NCBI RefSeq assembly: GCF_009663465.1
Contig: NZ_QXHU01000003.1
Location: forward strand, 124,001-188,000
Source: Riemerella anatipestifer
Lineage (GTDB): Bacteria > Bacteroidota > Bacteroidia > Flavobacteriales > Weeksellaceae
Direction: 5' to 3'
DNA: 64,000 bases
A program made the translations under genes and the position numbers. The notes beneath the pieces are model-generated. The model ran no database searches, was not told where the DNA came from, and worked only from the letters and a program-made list of their open reading frames with translations. Shown piece after piece: positions 45,025 through 53,611 of the stretch; position 1 is the stretch's first letter, and every line of letters begins with the position of its first letter.

Positions 45025-46206
45025 CTATAATGGTTCTTCGTCTAAGGTTTCTAGTATAATTTGACACCCTTTCTGTATTTCCTCTTTTGTTAGAGTAAGC
45101 GGTGGCGAGATTCTTAGATATTCGTTTCGGTACAGTTGCCAAAATACAATAAGCCCTTTATCCATACATTTTTTAGCTACTTTTAGGGTATATTCTGGTG
45201 AGCCTAGATTGACAGCGAGCATTAGCCCTTTACCATTGATATTTTTAATTTTTGGGTGTACTAATAGTTGTCTAAAAAGAGTTTCTTTTTCTTCTACTTC
45301 TTCCATTAACCCACTTTCTAGGATTTCTTTTAAGGTTGCATAACTGGCTGCAGCTATCAAAGGATTACCTCCAAAAGTGGTAATATGCCCCAATTTAGGC
45401 GAATGAGAAAGGCTTTGCATAATTTCCCTAGAGCTCATAAATGCTCCCACTGGAACGCCTCCGCCCATACCTTTGCCCATTACTAAAATGTCTGGCACAA
45501 TGCCAAAATGTTCAAATGCGAACAGTTTGCCTGTTCGTCCAAAACCTGGCTGTATTTCGTCTAGTATGAGTAAAGCACCTACTTCTTCGCATCTTTTTTT
45601 TAGTTGGATAAGATAGTTTGGACTAGGCACTAGAAAACCTGCCGCTCCTTGTATGGTTTCTACAATAACACCTGCGGTTTTTTCTGTGATTTGGTCTAAA
45701 TCTTTCTCATTATCAAACTCTATGAACGAAACCATAGGCAACAATGGACGAAACTCTCTTTTATGCACCTCATTACCAGAAACACTCAATGCTCCGTGGG
45801 TATTACCGTGATAAGAATTTTTGAAAGCTACAATTTCCTCTCTCCCTGTGTATCTTTTAGCGAGTTTCAACGCTCCGTCTATAGCTTCAGCTCCACTATT
45901 AACCAAATAGGTTACCTCTAATGGAGCAGGAGTTGCCTCTGCTAACAGTTTGCAAAGTGCCACAGGCTTCTCTTGTGCATACTCTCCATAGACCATTATA
46001 TGAAGATATTTATCTGCCTGCTCCTTAATAGCGTTAATGATTTTTGGATGCGAATGCCCTAAAGTATTGGCAGATACTCCTGCTACAAAGTCTAGATAGG
46101 CTTTACCATCTTTTCCGTAAATATAGTTTCCTTCTGCTCTTTCGGCTTCAAATCCTGAAGCAAAAGGGGTAGTTTGAGCTTGATATTTAAAGAAATCTTG
46201 TTGCAT
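45025..46206 (-). CDS. Class III PLP-dependent aminotransferase (acetylornithine/aspartate family)
   Basis: 393 residues. It has VSANTLGHSHPKI, SGAEAIDGALKLAKRYTG, LILDEIQPGFGRTGK and the PLP Lys in LVMGKGMGGGVPVGAF, then TFGGNPLIAA. It is similar to ArgD/RocD-type enzymes, but the amino donor is not clear from sequence. It is the last gene of the fur-ostA-aminotransferase run, 21 bp after ostA. Confidence 0.9.
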   Translation of the reverse strand: MQQDFFKYQAQTTPFASGFEAERAEGNYIYGKDGKAYLDFVAGVSANTLGHSHPKIINAIKEQADKYLHIMVYGEYAQEKPVALCKLLAEATPAPLEVTYLVNSGAEAIDGALKLAKRYTGREEIVAFKNSYHGNTHGALSVSGNEVHKREFRPLLPMVSFIEFDNEKDLDQITEKTAGVIVETIQGAAGFLVPSPNYLIQLKKRCEEVGALLILDEIQPGFGRTGKLFAFEHFGIVPDILVMGKGMGGGVPVGAFMSSREIMQSLSHSPKLGHITTFGGNPLIAAASYATLKEILESGLMEEVEEKETLFRQLLVHPKIKNINGKGLMLAVNLGSPEYTLKVAKKCMDKGLIVFWQLYRNEYLRISPPLTLTKEEIQKGCQIILETLDEEPL

Positions 46207-46227
46207 GGTCTAATTAAAAAGTAAATA

Positions 46228-47979
46228 TTAGTTTCGTTTTTTTCTTTTGGGTTCGTTTTTCCTTTTTGCTTCTTCTTGCTTTTGTTTCAGCTCTTGAGCT
46301 TTTTGGTAAAGGCTATCATCAGAAATATATTCTGTCTCAGGATAGTTAGGCGTGTCTAGGAAAATGTCTTTCCAATGTTTCAGTCGGTCTTTGGTATTCC
46401 AATTGAAATCTGGGAAAAATCGTTTTTCTTTGTTTACCATACTCATGGGATACACATCGGTATTTGCACCAATATTACACGAGATGATTTGCACCTTTTT
46501 TTCTTCAAACAAAGCTTCTATCGCTCCACAAGTAGAAAACGAGATGCCAATACGGTCAACTTGTTTTGTTTTTTCGTCTTGAGAATCGGCATAGGTAATG
46601 GCTTGTGCATTGCCCACCACTTTGGTAAGTTTTAGTTCTCCATCTACAAAAAACGCCGTCATAAAATTGCCCTTTACTTGGTTGAACTCATCTTTGTTAT
46701 TGAGTGAATCGGCTTTGCTAATAGCAAAAGCATTCCCTATTACTTTGATGGAATCTAATTCTTCCTTTTGGGTATTCATATACACCTCTATTTTATCTCC
46801 TGAGATTTGTTTTTGTCCTGTCCAAAATATCGGTTTTCCCATGAGATGTAAAATACCGTCAGTTTCGTTGAAACTTAGAGAATCGGCTCTACCTTGGAAG
46901 TTAGATTTGAAAATTCTAGCTTTATGAAAGGCTCTAAGGTAGCTTTTTTTTATGCCTGTGCTATCTGGCTTTTGGAAGGCTAATATTTTTTCTGCTCCGA
47001 AGTATATTGAATCTTCCTTCATTATCTTCACCGCATAAGGTTTTTCTGTTACCATAGCTGAATCTCTGAACTCATAAATTTCTCCGTAACCTCCTTTGAT
47101 AAATCGGTTCTCTTTTGGGTCGTCTAAATAGACATTTCCCTTAGCTGTACCGTAGCCTGTATTTTGGTTATAATACATGGTTTCTCCCGTGAGGACTTTC
47201 CCATTGTAATGTATTCTAGAGTTTTTATTGAGATACACCTCTTTGGAAGTCATAAGGTAACGCCCCTTTTCTGTATAAACATAATTTCTAGGATTTTGTT
47301 TATTGATGACTTTTGTTGCTCCTAAAAATTCTGCTACATTGGTTTTTTGATTTTGAATGATTTTAGAACCTTCTACACGATATTTATCATTGTCAATACT
47401 TACATTGCCTGAAACATCTACCGTCTGTGTGTTGATGTTATAGGTGGCTACCTGCGTCCAAATGGTATTTCTGCCATTGTAAATAGTTCCTCCCGAATTA
47501 AAATAAGCCGTATTGGGTAAACGGTCGTAATAGAGCGTTTCTGTTTTTATGGTTTGTTGTGGGTCTGTAAGTACTACATTCTTTCTTGCGATACCTCTTT
47601 GAGTTTTGCCATCATATTCCATTTCTTGGGAAGTAATGCGGTTGCCTTCGGCAGTGGTAAGTACCACATTGCCTATTGCTTTCACAAAGTTGTCATTTTG
47701 ATAAAATACAACCTTATCTGCCTTTAAAACTGAGCCTTGATGTTGAAACTCTACATTACCAATAAATACAGGATTACCTTCATATAAGTCAGGGCGTCTA
47801 ACCAAAGAGTCTGAGTGAATATGTTTTAACTTTTCTTCATTTCCTGCAACAGTACCTTTGGTATTAGGGTTTGGTTTAAAATACGCATCTTTTACCAATG
47901 GTGTTGTAGAGGTTTTCTCTTTCTGCTGTGCCAATGCAGAAAACCCTAAGCACATTAGTACGAGTATAATTAACCTCAT
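46228..47979 (-). CDS. OstA/LptA-like LPS transport protein
   Basis: 583 residues with a signal peptide (LIILVLMCLGFSALAQ). It has tandem OstA-like beta-jellyroll repeats (LKADKVVFYQNDNFVKAIGN, ITSQEMEYDGKTQRGIARKN, VLTGETMYYNQNTGYGTAKG) and a Lys/Glu-rich end. It is probably the periplasmic bridge carrying LPS between the membranes in Bacteroidota, longer than the E. coli LptA. Its ATG overlaps the fur stop by 1 bp (TAATG). Confidence 0.88.
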   Translation of the reverse strand: MRLIILVLMCLGFSALAQQKEKTSTTPLVKDAYFKPNPNTKGTVAGNEEKLKHIHSDSLVRRPDLYEGNPVFIGNVEFQHQGSVLKADKVVFYQNDNFVKAIGNVVLTTAEGNRITSQEMEYDGKTQRGIARKNVVLTDPQQTIKTETLYYDRLPNTAYFNSGGTIYNGRNTIWTQVATYNINTQTVDVSGNVSIDNDKYRVEGSKIIQNQKTNVAEFLGATKVINKQNPRNYVYTEKGRYLMTSKEVYLNKNSRIHYNGKVLTGETMYYNQNTGYGTAKGNVYLDDPKENRFIKGGYGEIYEFRDSAMVTEKPYAVKIMKEDSIYFGAEKILAFQKPDSTGIKKSYLRAFHKARIFKSNFQGRADSLSFNETDGILHLMGKPIFWTGQKQISGDKIEVYMNTQKEELDSIKVIGNAFAISKADSLNNKDEFNQVKGNFMTAFFVDGELKLTKVVGNAQAITYADSQDEKTKQVDRIGISFSTCGAIEALFEEKKVQIISCNIGANTDVYPMSMVNKEKRFFPDFNWNTKDRLKHWKDIFLDTPNYPETEYISDDSLYQKAQELKQKQEEAKRKNEPKRKKRN

Positions 47980-48446
47980 TATGCCTTTTTATGACCGTAG
48001 AAATAAAGTGAATGACTTTCTATTTTCACTCCAAATATTTCTTCTATAGAATCTTTAATTCCTTGGATACGAGGGTCGCAAAATTCTATAATTTCTGCAA
48101 TTTCTTTGCTACCTTCCTTTTTATAGATTACCAAATGGTCGTGCTGTTTATCAAAGAAAGATTTTTCGTAAGAAGCCGAAGTCATAGATTTTTCGCCAAA
48201 CTGGTGCTTACGAATAAGCCCTGCATCTAGAAAAATTTCTATACTATTGTAGATGGTGGCTTTACTCACATGATACTTCTTATTGAGCATAATGAGGTAG
48301 AGGTCATCTACATTAAAGTGTTCATCAAGTTTATAGATTTCCTCCAATATAGTGTATCGCTCAGGCGTGTTTCTAAACCCATTTTCTTGTAAATACTGTT
48401 TTAGAGCGTCTTTTATTATTTCTATATCTTTTTCTTGATGTTCCAT
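47979..48446 (-). CDS. Fur family transcriptional regulator
   Basis: 155 residues. An N-terminal winged helix (GFRNTPERYTILEEIYKLDEHFNVDDLY, shown in part) precedes a C-terminal dimerisation region with HDHLVIY and EFCDPRIQGI. The usual CxxC zinc pair is not seen, so metal specificity (Fe, Mn or Zn) is uncertain. It lies 26 bp downstream of kup and is coupled to ostA. Confidence 0.9.
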   Translation of the reverse strand: MEHQEKDIEIIKDALKQYLQENGFRNTPERYTILEEIYKLDEHFNVDDLYLIMLNKKYHVSKATIYNSIEIFLDAGLIRKHQFGEKSMTSASYEKSFFDKQHDHLVIYKKEGSKEIAEIIEFCDPRIQGIKDSIEEIFGVKIESHSLYFYGHKKA

Positions 48447-48472
48447 CAGGTACTATTATTTTCTAGATTTAT

Positions 48473-50458
48473 TTAGTTACTTGTTTTAAAATTTTCCATT
48501 TGTATACGCTTGTCTCCAGCTGCTGAATACAAAAGTGGAGCAGATTCTACCACCACATTATGAGTGGCAAGCCCAAAGGCTTTAAAATCGTTGCTACCTA
48601 ATTTTTTTACAAAGTTATAAATATTCATCGTAATTTTTTCCTTTATGGTGAAAAGATTGTCATTTATATAGACATTATCTATAATCACATACTTCATATC
48701 TGGAGGTATATTATGGCTTCTAAGCGATGGATAGTTACTCTTATCGGAGATAATTCCAGAATTCATCATATCCTCTAATACATCTTGGAAATAATCATTT
48801 ATCCTTCTATCTATTTTAAAACCTAGTAAGAAATTGATTTTATAAATCGTTCCAGGTAATACTTCATCTATTTCATATTTGAAAGTATAAGGGTTTTCTT
48901 GATTGATAATGTTCAGTATAAAATAATGATCAGCTCTCTTGGGTTGAGCTCTAATTATAGAATAAATAATTTTAGACTCTATTTCATCTTCCCTTTTAGC
49001 ACGGCTAAAGAAGGCTAGGTTAGTAGCATATTTAGGCACACTATCATCTAGTTTTAAATCTCTAATAGTAGAAATATAATTCTCTAGTTTTACAAATTTT
49101 ATAAATCTGTTTTTTATCATTCTACCATTATACCAAGCATACATACAAATACCTATAAAACCAGCAAGAACTACCGTAATCCAACCGCCCTCGTGAAATT
49201 TTATCACATTAGCACTGAAAAAGCCTAGTTCTATTGTACCATAAATACCTAAAAATAGAAAAATCAATAACTTATTAACTCGTTTTTTGATAAGGAAGAA
49301 AGATAGTAGCAGGGTAGTAGTAAGCATAGTTACCGTGATAGAAAGCCCGTAAGCGGCTTCCATTTTTTCGGATTCTTTGAAGTAAAGTACCACTACTATG
49401 CACATAAGGAGAAGTCCCCAATTAATTTTAGGAATATACATTTGTCCTTTAACTCCAGAAGGATAATCTATTTTATGGATAGGCCAAAAATTGAGCGACA
49501 TTGCTTCTGAAAATATCGTAAAAGAACCTGTAATAAGGGCTTGACTAGCAATAATAGCTGCTAAAGTAGCCAGTATTACTGAAGGTAAAACAAACCAATC
49601 TGGCATTATTCCAAAGAAAGGGTTGAGGCTGCCAAGAGTTTCGTGATTGTACTTTAATATCCAGGCTCCTTGACCTAAATAATTGAGAATAAGCATTGCT
49701 TTAACAAAGCTCCAGCTTACTCTAATATTTTTAGCTCCACAATGCCCCAAATCAGAGTAAAGCGCTTCGGCTCCTGTAGTACAAAGAAATACCGCTCCCA
49801 TTATAATGATGGCACTAGGAGAGTGTGTTATCAGTTTGTAAGCATAGTAAGGATTAAAGGCTTTTAAAACCTCTAAGTCTTCTGCCAAACGAAAGAAACC
49901 AAAACCTCCCAAAGCTAAAAACCAAAGCACCATTACAGGTCCAAAAAATTTACCTATAAACGAAGTTCCAAATTGTTGTACAAAGAAGATTGCTACTAAT
50001 ATCCCTAATGTAATGGGAACTACTGGAGTCTCGGGATTATAGATTTTCAACCCCTCAATAGCAGACATTACTGTAAGTGATGGTGTTATTACTCCGTCTG
50101 CAATCAGTGCAGAGGCACCTAGTATTGCAATTAGGTATAGCCACCTTTTTTTTAGATTTTTGACTAGTGAAAATAATGCTAAAATACCACCTTCCCCTTT
50201 ATTATCCGCTTTTAAAGAAACGAGTACATATTTTATAGTGGTTTGGATTGTAAGTGTCCAAATGATACAAGAAAGAGCCCCTTCTATATATTCATCAAAA
50301 GGAATAGAAGCATCTTTTCTAGCATTAACAATGGCTTTCATTACATAGAGAGGAGAAGTACCTATGTCTCCGAAAACAATACCTAAAGAGACTAATATTC
50401 CAATGAGTGAGAGTTTTTTTGTGTCAAAATGAGAATGCTCTCCGCTAAGTGTAGACAT
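48473..50458 (-). CDS. kup: Low-affinity potassium transporter Kup
   Basis: 661 residues. It starts LSLIGILVSLGIVFGDIGTSPLYVMKAI, and about 12 membrane helices follow, with GGILALFSL, TGAEALYSDLGHCGAKNIR and a hydrophilic C-terminal tail of about 200 residues. It is a K+/H+ symporter in the inner membrane. A TAATTTTG box (50485-50492, minus) is a likely promoter. It may head a transcript that includes fur, ostA and the aminotransferase. Confidence 0.95.
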   Translation of the reverse strand: MSTLSGEHSHFDTKKLSLIGILVSLGIVFGDIGTSPLYVMKAIVNARKDASIPFDEYIEGALSCIIWTLTIQTTIKYVLVSLKADNKGEGGILALFSLVKNLKKRWLYLIAILGASALIADGVITPSLTVMSAIEGLKIYNPETPVVPITLGILVAIFFVQQFGTSFIGKFFGPVMVLWFLALGGFGFFRLAEDLEVLKAFNPYYAYKLITHSPSAIIIMGAVFLCTTGAEALYSDLGHCGAKNIRVSWSFVKAMLILNYLGQGAWILKYNHETLGSLNPFFGIMPDWFVLPSVILATLAAIIASQALITGSFTIFSEAMSLNFWPIHKIDYPSGVKGQMYIPKINWGLLLMCIVVVLYFKESEKMEAAYGLSITVTMLTTTLLLSFFLIKKRVNKLLIFLFLGIYGTIELGFFSANVIKFHEGGWITVVLAGFIGICMYAWYNGRMIKNRFIKFVKLENYISTIRDLKLDDSVPKYATNLAFFSRAKREDEIESKIIYSIIRAQPKRADHYFILNIINQENPYTFKYEIDEVLPGTIYKINFLLGFKIDRRINDYFQDVLEDMMNSGIISDKSNYPSLRSHNIPPDMKYVIIDNVYINDNLFTIKEKITMNIYNFVKKLGSNDFKAFGLATHNVVVESAPLLYSAAGDKRIQMENFKTSN

Positions 50459-50629
50459 TATAATTTTTGAATTAAAAATAAGGGCAAAATTAAGCCAAAT
50501 TTAAATATGGCTAAAGAAAATTTAAACTTTCTTTATAGTAAACAGAGAAAGGAAGTAGTTTACAAAGTGCAACAAAAACACCCCATATTTTTTCAATACA
50601 GGGTTTATTTATATCATTATAATGAAATA

Positions 50630-50863
50630 CTAACCTTCCTTTTTATAAATATTAGTGTCGTAGTAAGGGAACTTACCTTCCGTAGGAGAATAGTACTCTT
50701 TATCTTTATCTCCGCCTAAAGTAACTACCAAAGTATAGCACCAGTAGATGAAGAAGCCACAACCTAGTAAGAATAGAACCCAGTTCAAAATATTACCAGC
50801 AGCATCATAGAATCCAAAAGACCATTTAAATAAATCGCTTAAAAATAACCAGAAAGAAGTCAT
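50630..50863 (-). CDS. DUF6341 family small membrane protein
   Basis: 77 residues. An amphipathic start (TSFWLFLSDLFKWSFGFYDA) and one membrane helix (WVLFLLGCGFFIYWCYTLVV) are followed by a conserved YYSPTEGKFPYYD tail. It is recognised from flavobacterial genomes as DUF6341, function unknown. It is divergent from the DUF6427 gene, and the pairing suggests a shared envelope function. Confidence 0.75.
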   Translation of the reverse strand: MTSFWLFLSDLFKWSFGFYDAAGNILNWVLFLLGCGFFIYWCYTLVVTLGGDKDKEYYSPTEGKFPYYDTNIYKKEG

Positions 50864-50906
50864 TGTTTTTCTTTTTTAAATTAACTTTGCACAAAATTAT
50901 AAAAAA

Positions 50907-51827
50907 ATGTTCAGATTACTCTCAAATGAAATTAAAATTTTTTCTATTCCTATCTATATAGGTGTTTTGTTTCTTATGGTAATCGGGTTTAATGCTTTAA
51001 ATTTCAATACTGTAGAGGCTTTTTCTGGTTTATTTAGCTTCACGGGTATTGCTTTAGGGTATTTTTTATTTAATAAGATAGGACTGAACTATAATAGACA
51101 CGTACCGTTTTTTATTTATACTTTCGTTGTATTTGCTTTTTATGAAGGAAATTTAGATATTGGGATAGCCTTTAATCTTTTCACTAATGCATTTGTATTA
51201 CTTATTTTAACCACTGGAGAGGAAGTTTTTAAGAAAAATTACTATCTGATTGTGGGGGCGTTACTTGCTTTGGGATATTTATTTTTACCTACGGTGTGGG
51301 CATTTACCATTTTTGTAATTATCCATCTAATAGCAACTTCAGATAAAATAGGGCTTAATATATTTAGGCTAGTTTTTGGTTTTATGCTAGTATTATTGTC
51401 TTACTTTGGAGTAATGTATCTCCTTGGGAACAATTCATTTAATCCAGCTTATCTACCTTTAATTACGCCTCGACTTCAAGAGAATTACTATCCGTTATAT
51501 TTTCTGTTACCTGTTTTGCTGATGGTGTTTTATGCCGTTGCCAATCATTTTATTCATTTTAATAAGAAAAGCCCTATTAGTAGGTTTAAATACACTTTTA
51601 TATTGCTATATACACTCACTCAATCTATAACGATATTTTTATATATGGGGACGGTGTACGAATATCTGCTATTCATTGCATTACCAGTAAGTATCATCGT
51701 GAGTAGAGCATTAAGATTTATACCACAATATTGGAAGCAAGAGCTAGGGCTTTGGGTGGTAGTTTTGAGTTTAGTTTTGTTTAAAATAGGAACTTTTTTA
51801 GATATTAAAGAAATAATAAATTTATGA
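50907..51827 (+). CDS. DUF6427 family polytopic membrane protein
   Basis: 306 residues with about 8-9 membrane helices and very few soluble residues (e.g. AFTIFVIIHLIATSDKIGLN, FILLYTLTQSITIFLYMG). It matches, by recollection, the flavobacterial DUF6427 family; function unknown. A TAACTTTG box at 50882-50889 lies directly upstream, with TTG 16 bp before it. It overlaps the DUF3109 gene by 4 bp. Confidence 0.78.
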   Translation: MFRLLSNEIKIFSIPIYIGVLFLMVIGFNALNFNTVEAFSGLFSFTGIALGYFLFNKIGLNYNRHVPFFIYTFVVFAFYEGNLDIGIAFNLFTNAFVLLILTTGEEVFKKNYYLIVGALLALGYLFLPTVWAFTIFVIIHLIATSDKIGLNIFRLVFGFMLVLLSYFGVMYLLGNNSFNPAYLPLITPRLQENYYPLYFLLPVLLMVFYAVANHFIHFNKKSPISRFKYTFILLYTLTQSITIFLYMGTVYEYLLFIALPVSIIVSRALRFIPQYWKQELGLWVVVLSLVLFKIGTFLDIKEIINL

Positions 51828-52411
51828 TTCAGATAGAAGATAAACTAATTTCGGAGGATTTGTTCTCGGAGGAATTTGTATGCAACCTTAACAAGTGTAA
51901 GGGAGCTTGTTGTATAGAGGGCGATGCTGGGGCTCCACTAGAGCAGTCGGAAGTAAAGATATTAGAGGACATTTATCCTAAAATTAAAAGCTACCTTCGC
52001 CCAGAAGGAATTAAAGCCATAGAAGAGCAAGGAACTTCCGTGGAAGATTTTGAGGGTGATTTAGTAACACCATTGATTGATAATAGAGATTGTGCTTATG
52101 TTATTTTTGATGAAAATGGCATCACCAAATGTGGTATAGAGAAGGCTTATGAAGAAGGAGCTATCGATTGGCAAAAACCAATCTCCTGCCATTTGTACCC
52201 TATTAGAATTACAGAATACTCTACTTTTACAGCGTTCAATTATCATGAGTGGAAAATATGTAGCGATGCCTGTGCTTTAGGAAAAGAGCTTAAAGTACCT
52301 GTGTATAAGTTTCTAAAAACACCTTTAATCAGAAAATATGGGGAAGGTTTTTACCAAACATTAACGGAAGCTGCGGAAGAATACGAACGTGCTTTTGGTA
52401 ATCGTGAGTAG
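51824..52411 (+). CDS. DUF3109 family Cys-rich protein
   Basis: 195 residues. The N-terminal NLNKCKGACCIEGDAGAPL and later CHLYPIRI and CSDACALGK carry conserved Cys residues, suggesting a metal or Fe-S site (YkgJ/DUF3109 group). It is cytoplasmic, role unknown. It is translationally coupled to the DUF6427 gene. Confidence 0.85.
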   Translation: MIQIEDKLISEDLFSEEFVCNLNKCKGACCIEGDAGAPLEQSEVKILEDIYPKIKSYLRPEGIKAIEEQGTSVEDFEGDLVTPLIDNRDCAYVIFDENGITKCGIEKAYEEGAIDWQKPISCHLYPIRITEYSTFTAFNYHEWKICSDACALGKELKVPVYKFLKTPLIRKYGEGFYQTLTEAAEEYERAFGNRE

Positions 52412-52418
52412 TAGAAAC

Positions 52419-52450
52419 TTGGCTTCTTTGAAGAATATGGCTTATCTTTG
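52419..52450 (+). promoter_or_regulatory. Putative promoter of the TPR-like membrane protein gene
   Basis: TTG at 52419-52421, 21 bp, then TATCTTTG at 52443-52450; 32 bp upstream of the start. Confidence 0.6.
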
Positions 52451-52482
52451 CAAAAATCTTAACTAAAAAACAACTAAAACAG

Positions 52483-53052
52483 ATGAATAATAAGTATATT
52501 AAACTTGTGGTAGCTGCCCTTATGATAGCTTTTGGTATTTATTTGATGTTTAATAGAAATATAGGTTGGGGTATTGTAATGGTGTTACTATCCTCGTTGC
52601 CTATTATATTATTCTTCAAAAATGAGTTTATCCTTCTTGCGTTTTGGCAGTTAAGAAAGCAGAACTTCCCTAAAGCCGCACAATGGTTAGCTTCTATAAA
52701 GAATTATAAAAGTCAGTTGCACCGTTCGCAATACGGTTACTATCATTACTTACAGGGGCTTACTCTAGCTCAAGACGAGCCTAGAAAGGTAGAACCTCTA
52801 ATGAAAAAGGCTTTAGAATATGGTCTGAATATGAAACACGACCGTGCAATGGCAACCCTTAATTTAGCAGCAGGAGCAATGCAAAGAGGACGCAAACAGG
52901 AGGCTCAAAGACTGCTAGAGGAAGCAAAAAGACTAGATAGTTCGGGTATGATGACAGAGCATATCAAAACAATGAAAGACCAACTTAAAATGCCTACTAT
53001 GCAGAAACACATGCATAACCCAAATATGAGACAAAGAGGTAAATTCTTTTAA
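52483..53052 (+). CDS. Membrane protein with TPR-like helices
   Basis: 189 residues. Two membrane segments near residues 7-43 (LVVAALMIAFGIYLMF; IVMVLLSSLPIILFF, reminiscent of DUF2892) are followed by TPR-like helical pairs (YYHYLQGLTLAQDEPRKVEPLMKKALEYG; RAMATLNLAAGAMQRGRKQEAQRLLEEA, quoted by their ends) and a Met/His-rich tail (KMPTMQKHMHNPNMRQRG). It may be an assembly factor; function unknown. Confidence 0.72.
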   Translation: MNNKYIKLVVAALMIAFGIYLMFNRNIGWGIVMVLLSSLPIILFFKNEFILLAFWQLRKQNFPKAAQWLASIKNYKSQLHRSQYGYYHYLQGLTLAQDEPRKVEPLMKKALEYGLNMKHDRAMATLNLAAGAMQRGRKQEAQRLLEEAKRLDSSGMMTEHIKTMKDQLKMPTMQKHMHNPNMRQRGKFF

Positions 53053-53070
53053 AATATAAGTTAATAAAAC

Positions 53071-53105
53071 AAAAATCCCTTAGCAAAAAGCTAAGGGATT
53101 TTTTT
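53071..53105. terminator. Bidirectional terminator
   Basis: Inverted repeat AAAAATCCCTTAGC / GCTAAGGGATTTTT with an AAAAA loop, between convergent genes. Confidence 0.9.
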
Positions 53106-53117
53106 ATTGATAAATAA

Positions 53118-53603
53118 TTATTTCTCTTGAAAGGTTTTGTAATGGTCTTTGGTAATCCACACTTTACCGTCTTTTGTAAAGATGAGTCTGTCGGCATTTC
53201 TTCTACCACATTGGTAGTTGATGTCCGCCTCGTAGTAACGGTCTCTTCTAGGAAGCTGATTTTCTCTGTTTCGGAATTTATCTCCACCAATAGCTTTCCC
53301 AGGCAGCACTTCGCAAAGATTACCAGAGGAAGGATTCCACCCTGATTTTTTAGCTTCACTTTTGGTAATGTAGTATGCTGGAAGTTCGTGATGTTCTTTT
53401 ATATAAGCAATTACGGTGTTTTCTTCTGTAAGAGCCTCAATATCTTGCTGAGTGCTTTCTTGAGAAGACGCACTTGTGCTAACCTCTGAGGTAACATTAT
53501 TTAGGGCATCAGGACTAGATTTCTGAAAACATTTAACTCCTATTAAAGTCCCTGCTAATAGTCCTAAAACTAGGAAAATCCATTTACTATTAAGGTATTT
53601 CAT
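53118..53603 (-). CDS. Barnase-family secreted ribonuclease
   Basis: 161 residues. An N-terminal membrane segment (WIFLVLGLLAGTLIGVKCF), a Ser/Thr/Glu-rich linker and a microbial RNase (barnase/N1) domain follow. The domain tracks barnase closely: ITKSEAKKSGWNPSSGNL, PGKAIGGDKFRNRENQLP, YEADINY (catalytic Glu) and GRRNADRLIF (Arg), ending KDHYKTF (catalytic His). It should cleave RNA outside the cytoplasm. No barstar-like inhibitor gene is adjacent. It lies 8 bp downstream of a porin gene. Confidence 0.9.
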   Translation of the reverse strand: MKYLNSKWIFLVLGLLAGTLIGVKCFQKSSPDALNNVTSEVSTSASSQESTQQDIEALTEENTVIAYIKEHHELPAYYITKSEAKKSGWNPSSGNLCEVLPGKAIGGDKFRNRENQLPRRDRYYEADINYQCGRRNADRLIFTKDGKVWITKDHYKTFQEK

Positions 53604-53611
53604 TGTAATAA

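Noticed and set aside
50507-50719. 70-residue plus-strand ORF between kup and the DUF6341 gene
   Set aside because: Overlaps the DUF6341 coding sequence antisense and has an unlikely basic composition; the gap otherwise holds the kup promoter.
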